From Chitinophaga pinensis (GTDB lineage Bacteria; Bacteroidota; Bacteroidia; Flavobacteriales_D; Crocinitomicaceae): a stretch of DNA of 64,000 nt. A program made the translations under genes and the position numbers. The notes beneath the pieces were generated by a model that saw only the letters and a list, made by a program, of their open reading frames with translations, ran no database searches and was not told the DNA's origin. The DNA lies in NCBI GenBank assembly GCA_945883825.1, contig CAMCYF010000007.1, positions 1 through 64,000 on the forward strand, written 5' to 3'. This document shows, in pieces, positions 57,535 through 64,000 of this stretch (positions are counted from its first letter, which is position 1; each line of letters opens with the position of its first letter).

Positions 57535-58562
57535 ATTTTTTCTTTCTCGAGAAATATAAACGAAGCTGCAATCGAGCAAACCAAGACACCAAAAACGATA
57601 GCTAGTGAAAGAGTCGATGAAACATGAAGAATTGGGGCGACTAACATTTTTAATCCGATAAAAGTTAAAATTACAGCTAATCCGTATTTTAATTTTGAAA
57701 ATAGACCAAGAGAATTTGACAGCAAGAAATACATTGACCTTAGTCCAAGAATTGCGAAAATATTTGAGGAATACAAGATAAAAGGATCGTTTGGAGCGAT
57801 TGAAAAAATTGCAGGAATTGAATCTACTGCAAAAATCAAGTCCGTAGTCTCTACTATCAAAAGAACAAGAAATAATCTCGTCGCTATTAGTTTATTATTT
57901 TCGCGAGTAAAAAATTTTGAGCCATCAAACTTAGTAGAGATTCTGAAAAGCTTACTTAATAACTTTGATAACCTATTGTTATCGTAATTTTCACTTGCAT
58001 CAGAATTTGATTTTTTAAGAGATTTAACACCTGCAAAAATCAAGAAAATACCAAAAAATGTAAGTATTAAGTTTGGTTTTAAAAATGTTTTTGTCACATA
58101 ATTTATAGGTGTATTATGGTCACTTGAAAAATGACATCCTATAAAATCAAATTCAGGCAAATAACTTAGGTTAATTAATTCTACACCGGCAAATATGAAT
58201 ATCGCTCTAAAAATTACTGCTCCTATTATTCCCCACAATAAAATCTTATGTTGTAGAATTCCTTCAATTTTGAAATAGCTAAAAATTAGAATGAAAACAA
58301 ATAAATTGTCAACAGAAAGAGCTTGCTCAATCCAATAAGCAGACTGAAATTGGGTAAATTTTTCAAAGCCTGACTGCCACCATATAAAACCACTAAATAA
58401 CATTGATAAACTAATCCAAATACTTGTCCAAATTGCTGCTTCTTTATTTGAAATTGCCTTGGCTTTTTTTTTCATTATTCCTAAATCCAACAAAAACATG
58501 CCCAATACAACCAACGTAAAAATGATAATTAAAAGTGGACTTGTTGAAAGAGAAGATGCCAT
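57531..58562 (-). CDS. TerC/Alx-family membrane protein
   Basis: 343 residues with seven to nine TM spans. Conserved acidic residues occur within membrane helices: EQALSVDNLFVFIL near residue 80 and ETTDLIFAVDSIPAIF near residue 237. TerC/Alx members are linked to manganese efflux and to metalation of exported proteins. A non-helical 45-residue stretch interrupts the middle (about 170-215). Nothing here specifies the metal. Confidence 0.88.
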   Translation of the reverse strand: MASSLSTSPLLIIIFTLVVLGMFLLDLGIMKKKAKAISNKEAAIWTSIWISLSMLFSGFIWWQSGFEKFTQFQSAYWIEQALSVDNLFVFILIFSYFKIEGILQHKILLWGIIGAVIFRAIFIFAGVELINLSYLPEFDFIGCHFSSDHNTPINYVTKTFLKPNLILTFFGIFLIFAGVKSLKKSNSDASENYDNNRLSKLLSKLFRISTKFDGSKFFTRENNKLIATRLFLVLLIVETTDLIFAVDSIPAIFSIAPNDPFILYSSNIFAILGLRSMYFLLSNSLGLFSKLKYGLAVILTFIGLKMLVAPILHVSSTLSLAIVFGVLVCSIAASFIFLEKEKI

Positions 58563-58684
58563 AAAGCTTTAGATTGATTGCAAAATTAAGTAATTGATTG
58601 GGATAAAATCAGTCCTTTATTTAAAATTGTAAAACAAAATAAAATTATACTCTTTATTTTCGTAATAGATTCAAATCAATGGAT

Positions 58685-58692
58685 TATTTTTG
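58685..58692 (+). promoter_or_regulatory. -7 element of trxB
   Basis: TATTTTTG, 14 bases before the ATG at 58706. It falls within the longer possible reading frame from 58679, which supports the later start. Confidence 0.5.
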
Positions 58693-58705
58693 CAGTAAAA
58701 AAAGC

Positions 58706-59656
58706 ATGAATTCTACAGTCGAACACATCAAATGTTTAATTATTGGATCTGGTCCTGCCGGATATACAGCAGCTATTTATGCAGCACGAGCAGATATGCA
58801 ACCAGTTATGTACCAAGGTCTTCAACCAGGCGGACAATTAACGACAACAAATGAGGTAGAAAATTTTCCTGGCTATGCTAATGGGATTTCTGGTCCAGCA
58901 ATGATGGTAGAACTTGAAGAACAAGCTAAACGGTTTGATACAGATGTAAGAACTGGATTTATTAATAAAGTAGATTTTTCTGGAGATATCCATAAATGTT
59001 GGGCAGACGATGGTAAAGAAATTCATGCTGAAACAGTAATTATTTCTACTGGCGCCTCAGCAAAATATATTGGATTAGAAAGCGAACAAAAATACCTTCA
59101 ACTCGGAGGTGGTGTTTCTGCTTGTGCTGTATGTGATGGTTTTTTCTACCGCGGGCAAGATGTTGTGATTGTCGGAGCTGGAGATTCTGCTTGTGAAGAA
59201 GCACACTATTTATCAAAACTTTGCAAAAAAGTAACCATGCTTGTAAGAAAAGACGATTTTAGGGCTTCTAAAATTATGGCGCAAAGAGTAAGAAAGACGG
59301 AAAATATCGAAATCTTATTTAATACAGAAACACTTGAGGTTTTAGGGGATGGACAAGTTGTAACTGGAGCTAAAGTAATAAATTCAGCGACGAAAGAAGA
59401 AAAGGTAATTTCATGTACCGGGTTTTTTGTTGCCATTGGACATAAACCAAATACTGATGTATTTAAGGATTTTATTTATTTAGACGAAGTTGGATATATT
59501 AAGTACGAAGAACCAGGAACTAGTAAGACAAATGTTGCAGGTGTTTTCGTAGCTGGGGATGCCGCAGATAAAACATATCGACAAGCTGTAACAGCAGCAG
59601 GAACTGGCTGCATGGCAGCATTAGATGCAGAACGTTATTTGGCTGCTAAGCACTAA
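58706..59656 (+). CDS. trxB: Thioredoxin reductase
   Basis: 316 residues from ATG 58706 (an earlier in-frame ATG at 58679 would place the promoter within the gene). FAD motif IGSGPAGYTAAIYAARA, redox pair in CAVCDGFF, NADPH motif VIVGAGDSACEEA, and GVFVAGDAAD near the C-terminus. It reduces thioredoxin with NADPH. The CxxC excludes the related bacillithiol disulfide reductases (YpdA type), although bshC is next to it. Confidence 0.95.
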   Translation: MNSTVEHIKCLIIGSGPAGYTAAIYAARADMQPVMYQGLQPGGQLTTTNEVENFPGYANGISGPAMMVELEEQAKRFDTDVRTGFINKVDFSGDIHKCWADDGKEIHAETVIISTGASAKYIGLESEQKYLQLGGGVSACAVCDGFFYRGQDVVIVGAGDSACEEAHYLSKLCKKVTMLVRKDDFRASKIMAQRVRKTENIEILFNTETLEVLGDGQVVTGAKVINSATKEEKVISCTGFFVAIGHKPNTDVFKDFIYLDEVGYIKYEEPGTSKTNVAGVFVAGDAADKTYRQAVTAAGTGCMAALDAERYLAAKH

Positions 59657-59678
59657 ATCTTCAGCAAAGTTTTTTTAT

Positions 59679-59686
59679 TAAATTTG
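59679..59686 (+). promoter_or_regulatory. -7 element of bshC
   Basis: TAAATTTG, 39 bases before the bshC ATG and 23 after the trxB stop. No -33 match, so it is tentative. Confidence 0.45.
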
Positions 59687-59725
59687 TGGTGCTTTCAATT
59701 TTGAAGTTGAATTGCGCAGTTCATT

Positions 59726-61324
59726 ATGAAAATTCAAAGTACAAAAAGACAAGCCACCAATTTATTTTCAGAAAAAGATCTCTTGCTCTCTGAAAGTCAA
59801 CACGAACTATCCGACTTTATTGGAATTCCATTTTCAAAAGATGCCTTTCAAAAACAAGCACTGCTCAAATCCAATGAATTTAGTCCTCAGAAAAGAGAAT
59901 TATTGGTAAAAGTCCTACAAAAAAATTACGCTACAATTGATGGAAATGAAGCATGTCTAAAAAACATCTCTGCACTGACAAACGAAATTTGTTTTACTAT
60001 TACGACAGGTCATCAATTAAGTTTATTGACCGGACCAATTTATTTTATTTATAAAATTCTTCATGTTATAAAACAATGTGACGAGCTTAAAGTATCTTAT
60101 CCTGATTTGCAGTTTGTTCCGGTCTATTGGATGGCTTCTGAAGACCACGACTTCGAGGAAATTAAGTCATTCATGCTTTTTGGAAAAGAGATTAAATGGA
60201 ACACCGAACAAAGTGGTGCAGTCGGAAGAATGACACTCGATGGTCTTCAGGAAGTGAAAAATAAAATAGCAGATGTTTTTCAAAATAATGATAATTCTGA
60301 AGCAAAAGAATGGATTGACAAATTAAATGGTGAAACCTATGGAAAAGCTTTTTTTGAATTTATTCATCATCTATTTGGAAAACACGGATTGCTAATTTTA
60401 GACGCTGATAATCCAAACCTAAAAAAAGCGTTTTCTCCAATCTTAAAAGAGGAATTGACTTCTTTTTTTTCAATGGAAGAAGTCCTCAAAACAAATAAAA
60501 GACTATTAGCAAGAAATATTAAACCTCAAGTAAATCCGAGGGAAATTAATTTGTTTTTTCTTTCAAAAAACAAGCGGGAACGAATTATTTACGAAAATAA
60601 TAAGTACAACATTGGAGCTCAAAATTTTTCAAAAGAAGAAGTATTGCAAATGTTGGAAAAAATACCAGAATCCTTTTCACCAAATGTAATTCTAAGACCG
60701 CTATATCAGGAATATATTCTTCCAAATTTATGTTATATTGGAGGTCTTGGTGAATTAAATTACTGGTTACAACTAAAATCAAGCTTTGAAAGAGTAAATC
60801 TAACTTTTCCACTTATTCAAGTTCGAAGTAGTCTAATTTGGATTGATAGTTCAACGAAAAATAAAATGAATTCTGTTGATCTTTCAGAAGCCGATATTTT
60901 TAGAACAACTAATGAATTAACAAAGTCTTTTATTAGTAAAAATGAAAAGGATACAATTGATTTTTCAGAGATTAACGAACATGCAACTAACTTAAAAAAA
61001 GAAATTTTTACTAAGTCCTTAGCAATTGATCAAGCGCTAAATCCATTTATAGAGGCTGAAATAACTAGAATTGAAAAACAATTGGAGGTTATTCAAAGTA
61101 AATTGGAAAAATCTGTAAAATTAAAACACGAAAAAGCACTAAAAACCATTGGTCAAATTAAAGAAAAATTATTTCCGAATAATAATTTACAAGAACGCTC
61201 GCTAAATTTTTTGCAACTTTGTAAAAATGGTGAAATTTCTTCTTTTATTGAAACTATTTTTCAAACTATTGACCCATTTAACAGTGATATTTTAATTTTA
61301 ACAGAAGAACATGAAGCAAAATAA
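59726..61324 (+). CDS. bshC: Bacillithiol biosynthesis cysteine-adding enzyme
   Basis: 532 residues, the size of BshC. TTGHQLSLLTGPIYFIYKI near residue 93 is the family signature of the nucleotide-binding part, VYWMASEDHDFEE follows near residue 133, and a coiled-coil region is at about 430-490. BshC is thought to add cysteine to GlcN-malate to make bacillithiol, the low-molecular-weight thiol of many Firmicutes and Bacteroidota. BshA and BshB are not in this window. Overlaps eda by 14 bases. Confidence 0.93.
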   Translation: MKIQSTKRQATNLFSEKDLLLSESQHELSDFIGIPFSKDAFQKQALLKSNEFSPQKRELLVKVLQKNYATIDGNEACLKNISALTNEICFTITTGHQLSLLTGPIYFIYKILHVIKQCDELKVSYPDLQFVPVYWMASEDHDFEEIKSFMLFGKEIKWNTEQSGAVGRMTLDGLQEVKNKIADVFQNNDNSEAKEWIDKLNGETYGKAFFEFIHHLFGKHGLLILDADNPNLKKAFSPILKEELTSFFSMEEVLKTNKRLLARNIKPQVNPREINLFFLSKNKRERIIYENNKYNIGAQNFSKEEVLQMLEKIPESFSPNVILRPLYQEYILPNLCYIGGLGELNYWLQLKSSFERVNLTFPLIQVRSSLIWIDSSTKNKMNSVDLSEADIFRTTNELTKSFISKNEKDTIDFSEINEHATNLKKEIFTKSLAIDQALNPFIEAEITRIEKQLEVIQSKLEKSVKLKHEKALKTIGQIKEKLFPNNNLQERSLNFLQLCKNGEISSFIETIFQTIDPFNSDILILTEEHEAK

Positions 61325-61871
61325 TATTCGTGAGGTACTTTCTCATCACCCAATAATTCCTGTCATAAACTTCAATGATATAGATGAAGTTATTCCAATG
61401 ATTGAAAAATTAAAAGCAAAAAATATTTACTGTATCGAAATTACTTTACGAACTCCAATTGCTTATGATTCAATTCGCTTAGCAAAAGAAAAATTTGGGC
61501 ATGAAATCACTATTGGAATGGGGACAATTGTTTCGAAAGATCAAATTGCCAAAGCAATAGAATTAAAAGTAGATTTTTTAGTAAGCCCCGGTCTTATTTC
61601 AGGTTTGTCTTCTCATTTCGAAGACTCAGGAATTCCCTTTATACTCGGGGTTGCAACTCCCAGCGACATTATTAACGGAATACAATTTGGCTGGGATACT
61701 TTTAAATTCTTTCCAGCACATCTTTTCGGAGGTTTAAATGCCCTAAAAACATACGGGCAAGTATTTCCTGAGATAAAATTTTGTCCAACTGGAGGAATCA
61801 CAGAAGAAAGCTACCAATCCTATTTAGCATTAGAAAATGTTATTTCGATTGGAGGATCTTGGCTTAAGTGA
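61311..61871 (+). CDS. eda: KDPG/KHG aldolase, C-terminally short
   Basis: 186 residues. Class I aldolase barrel with the Glu in CIEITLRTP near residue 46, and the Schiff-base Lys in TFKFFPAHLFGG near residue 129, and FCPTGGI near residue 157. Family members are about 205-215 residues; here the stop comes directly after IGGSWLK, the last beta-strand, so the final helix is missing. It splits KDPG to pyruvate and glyceraldehyde 3-phosphate, completing Entner-Doudoroff with edd. The stop abuts the opposing gene by two bases. Confidence 0.9.
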   Translation: MKQNNIREVLSHHPIIPVINFNDIDEVIPMIEKLKAKNIYCIEITLRTPIAYDSIRLAKEKFGHEITIGMGTIVSKDQIAKAIELKVDFLVSPGLISGLSSHFEDSGIPFILGVATPSDIINGIQFGWDTFKFFPAHLFGGLNALKTYGQVFPEIKFCPTGGITEESYQSYLALENVISIGGSWLK

Positions 61872-61873
61872 AA

Positions 61874-62977
61874 TTAGTGCTTGTGATTTGGATCGCTGTG
61901 ATCATGTGCATCTTGACTTGGAGGAGTAATAGAAATAATCTCTACATCAAATACTAAGTCAGAATATGGAGGAATAGCACCTGGTCGTCCATCTTTTCCA
62001 TAAGCTTGAAAATACGGGATAATAAATCTTCCTTTGCCCCCCTGCCCTAACATTGCAATACCTTCCTCAAATCCAGGAATCATTTTTTGGTCTATAAATG
62101 TAAAGTCCATCGGTGCATTTCTATCGCGAGAGGAATCAAATTGTTTTCCATCTGCTCTAAATGTACCAACATAATGAAGTGAAACTTTCGATCCTTTAAC
62201 AGGCTTAAGTTTATCTATTCCTTTATTTTCTATAAAATATACAAGTCCTGTTTTAGAAATTTGAGCTTTTGGATTTTGTTTCTTTACTTCAGAAAACATA
62301 AATGCTGTGTAATCTGTTTCTGACATACTAGAAATCTTAGCGTATTGTTCATTATTTTTAAGTGCTGCTGCTTTTTTTAGTCCATAAATTTTATCAAACT
62401 CTTGCATTGCATTCCACTTGTTTGCTTTCGAACCATAACGCATAATTGAAACTGAAATCATCACATCTTCCTGTTCAATTTTATTTACAATGTCCATACC
62501 TTCAACCACATGTCCAAAAACAGTATGCTTTCCATCTAACCAAGATGTTTCTTTGTGCGTTATAAAAAATTGACTGCCATTTGTTGCAGGTCCAGAATTA
62601 GCCATTGATAAAATACCCGGTCCACTGTGTTTTAGATCTGCAACAATTTCATCATCAAATTTATAACCTGGATCTCCGGATCCATTTCCAAGAGGGCAAC
62701 CACCTTGAATCATAAAATCCTTGATAACACGATGAAATTTTAATCCATTGTAAAAAGGCGTAGAGATAACTTTATCATCTACTTTAAAATTCCCTTCGGC
62801 TAAACCCACAAAATTAGCAACCGTCATAGGTGTTTTTTCATATTCCAAAACACAAATAATTGAACCTTTTGACGTTAAAAAATTAGCGTAAATTCCATCA
62901 GGTAAAACATTTGAACTTTGAGCACAAATAGATAACTGAGCAACAAGAGCAGTAATAAGAGCAAAAAATGACTTCAT
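61874..62977 (-). CDS. Fused cyclophilin-FKBP peptidyl-prolyl isomerase
   Basis: 367 residues. Signal peptide about 1-18. Residues about 30-185 are a cyclophilin domain (FHRVIKDFMIQGG, FFITHKETSWLDGKHTVFGHV), a helical linker follows, and about 255-350 is an FKBP domain (VSLHYVGTFRADGKQFDSS, PMDFTFIDQKMIPGFEEGI). The C-terminus is histidine-rich (HDHSDPNHKH), as in metal-binding SlyD-type tails. Such dual immunophilins are known in some Flavobacteria and protists. It should act on periplasmic protein folding. The next gene upstream is another FKBP. Confidence 0.92.
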   Translation of the reverse strand: MKSFFALITALVAQLSICAQSSNVLPDGIYANFLTSKGSIICVLEYEKTPMTVANFVGLAEGNFKVDDKVISTPFYNGLKFHRVIKDFMIQGGCPLGNGSGDPGYKFDDEIVADLKHSGPGILSMANSGPATNGSQFFITHKETSWLDGKHTVFGHVVEGMDIVNKIEQEDVMISVSIMRYGSKANKWNAMQEFDKIYGLKKAAALKNNEQYAKISSMSETDYTAFMFSEVKKQNPKAQISKTGLVYFIENKGIDKLKPVKGSKVSLHYVGTFRADGKQFDSSRDRNAPMDFTFIDQKMIPGFEEGIAMLGQGGKGRFIIPYFQAYGKDGRPGAIPPYSDLVFDVEIISITPPSQDAHDHSDPNHKH

Positions 62978-63006
62978 AACTTTATTTTTAGAATATTTAT
63001 TTTAAT

Positions 63007-63681
63007 TTATTTTTCAATACTAAGTAATTCAACTTCAAAAACCAAAGGCATAAATGGCTCTATAATATCTCCCTGAGGACTTTCGCCATAAGCCAACTCC
63101 TGAGGAATGTATAGCATAAATTTAGACCCTACTGGCATAAGTTGAAGACCTTCAATCCAACCTGGTATTACTTGGTTCAAAGCAAATGTAATTGGTTCTC
63201 CTCTATCTACAGAACTATCAAATACTTTTCCTTCTGGAGTAGTTCCATGATAATGAACTTTTACATTCGAAGTATCTGTTGGTTTTGGTCCTTTACCCAT
63301 TGTGATAACCTTATATTGTAAACCTGATGCCGTGACTTTTACCTTTGGATCCTTTTTATTGTTCTCTAAAAAAGCTACTCCTTTTGCCTTATTTGCTTCA
63401 AATACTTTGGCATTTTCTGCTGCTTTTTGCGCAGTCTTATTTTCAAAATAAGAGGAAATCGTTTTTCCACCATCATCTACTATTAAAGATTCAACAGCAT
63501 TGATTTCATTTAATAATCCTTGTAACATTAAATCCCTATTAACTTCGGGCATTTCTCGAGCAATATTTCCGCCAATACTCTTTCCAATAAGATAAGATAC
63601 AGAATCTACTTGATTCATATTTTGGCCAAAGGTTGTTAAGCTAACAAGCGAAACAAAAAGTAAAGAAAAAGTTTTTTTCAT
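63007..63681 (-). CDS. Exported FKBP-type peptidyl-prolyl isomerase
   Basis: 224 residues with a signal peptide (about 1-19), an N-terminal helical dimerisation part as in FkpA/Mip (about 20-110: MNQVDSVSYLIGKSIGG), and the FKBP domain (about 120-224: VKVHYHGTTPEGKVFDSSVDRGEPITF, LMPVGSKFMLYIPQELAYG). Periplasmic folding helper. Lies 29 bases upstream of the fused isomerase on the same strand, so probably one transcript. Confidence 0.95.
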   Translation of the reverse strand: MKKTFSLLFVSLVSLTTFGQNMNQVDSVSYLIGKSIGGNIAREMPEVNRDLMLQGLLNEINAVESLIVDDGGKTISSYFENKTAQKAAENAKVFEANKAKGVAFLENNKKDPKVKVTASGLQYKVITMGKGPKPTDTSNVKVHYHGTTPEGKVFDSSVDRGEPITFALNQVIPGWIEGLQLMPVGSKFMLYIPQELAYGESPQGDIIEPFMPLVFEVELLSIEK

Positions 63682-63704
63682 TTTATTTTATTTTTAATTA
63701 ATAT

Positions 63705-64000
63705 TTAATTTCTAGTGTCTATTCCCCACATCATTTTATTTCGGATAGTATCAAGAAAATTATTGTCTTCAAATTTAATGACATTTATCATAAATTCCGC
63801 TTTTTTGATGATAACTTCTTCACCCTGCTTGATACTTTTTGAATTTCCATCCAAGCTCAAGAGATAAGTTCTATCTCTTCCTTCTACAGAAAGTGAAATT
63901 GGCAAATGGTCAGGAACTACAACAGGACGAACATTTAGATTATGAGGTGCAATTGGAGTAAGAATGTGTACTTGACAACCAGGTGTTATAATCGGTCCAC
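63705..64000 (-). CDS. nadK: NAD kinase, C-terminal part
   Basis: The frame is open to the window's last base, so the gene starts beyond it and only about 97 residues are visible. GPIITPGC, LTPIAPHNLNVRPVVVPD and SVEGRDRTYLLSLDG match the C-terminal domain of bacterial NAD kinases, which make NADP+. It runs toward the FKBP genes with 23 bases between. Confidence 0.9.
   Translation of the reverse strand, partial: GPIITPGCQVHILTPIAPHNLNVRPVVVPDHLPISLSVEGRDRTYLLSLDGNSKSIKQGEEVIIKKAEFMINVIKFEDNNFLDTIRNKMMWGIDTRN

Noticed and set aside
58679-58705. Upstream start of trxB
   Set aside because: The -7 promoter box lies within it, and the later ATG starts close to the FAD motif as in other TrxB proteins.
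58706-59656. trxB as a bacillithiol disulfide reductase
   Set aside because: It has the CAVCDG redox pair of thioredoxin reductase, which YpdA-type enzymes lack.
61860-61900. Frameshift in eda that hides the missing helix
   Set aside because: The other frames after the stop show no aldolase-like residues, and the opposing gene occupies that DNA.

Overview
The window looks like a chromosomal stretch of a low-GC Bacteroidota bacterium, most probably a member of the Flavobacteriales. Three things point there. Two large surface proteins carry type IX secretion (T9SS) C-terminal sorting domains. Many genes have the Bacteroidota promoter, TTTG-N19-TAnnTTTG, with perfect copies before rpsF, thrS and rpsP. 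Several families are typical of the phylum: an LptC operon with DUF5686, a DksA-like protein lacking zinc cysteines, a bacterial GH3 ligase and BshC. I cannot name the genus. Almost all of the window is dense housekeeping sequence; no insertion sequence, prophage, CRISPR array or rRNA was seen.

Layout. 1-4.5 kb: end of a BI-1/YccA membrane protein, a 32-residue membrane peptide not previously noted here, and a GH3 ligase, secreted protein, deoxynucleoside kinase and HldD epimerase run. 4.5-5.7 kb: rpsF-rpsR-rplI on the minus strand. 5.9-14.2 kb: a DPP-IV-like peptidase, then a tightly overlapped series of subtilase, SnoaL-like protein, prmC, ligA, an unknown and dapA. 14.2-16.5 kb: the only clearly accessory patch, with a DUF1566-like secreted protein and a Fic AMP-transferase. 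The Fic promoter sits inside a near-perfect inverted repeat, and two short related elements flank the gene. 16.5-20.4 kb: ssrA (tmRNA) on the minus strand and thrS-infC-rpmI-rplT. 20.4-26.3 kb: an oxidoreductase, a lipoprotein, a polyprenyl glycosylphosphotransferase, rpsP with a long acidic repeat tail, rimM, and a GH3-family glycosidase.

26.4-35 kb: a T9SS type-A surface protein, YciH, radC, wecB, a polysaccharide-deacetylase-like protein, an orphan OmpR-type regulator and a secreted VWD-domain protein. 35-42 kb: a seven-gene minus-strand run (membrane protein-purQ-purD-CNNM protein-HAD phosphatase-ruvB-queG). 42-43 kb: DksA-like protein and lspA. 43-50 kb: a six-gene minus-strand envelope operon, coaX-outer-membrane protein-TPR-like protein-lptC-small membrane protein-DUF5686. 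50-53.5 kb: tRNA-Phe, a TPR protein and a lectin/PKD-like adhesin with a type-B T9SS tail.

53.6-64 kb: zwf-pgl-edd and, further on, eda make a full Entner-Doudoroff route, although eda lacks its usual last ~25 residues. Interleaved are TerC, trxB and bshC (bacillithiol synthesis). The window closes with a cyclophilin-FKBP fusion, a second FKBP and the end of nadK. Several plus/minus gene pairs meet with no gap or overlap at their 3' ends, so genome compaction is a recurring theme. Start codons were moved from the longest possible reading frame wherever a signal peptide, a family-typical N-terminus or a TAATG/ATGA junction favoured a later one.
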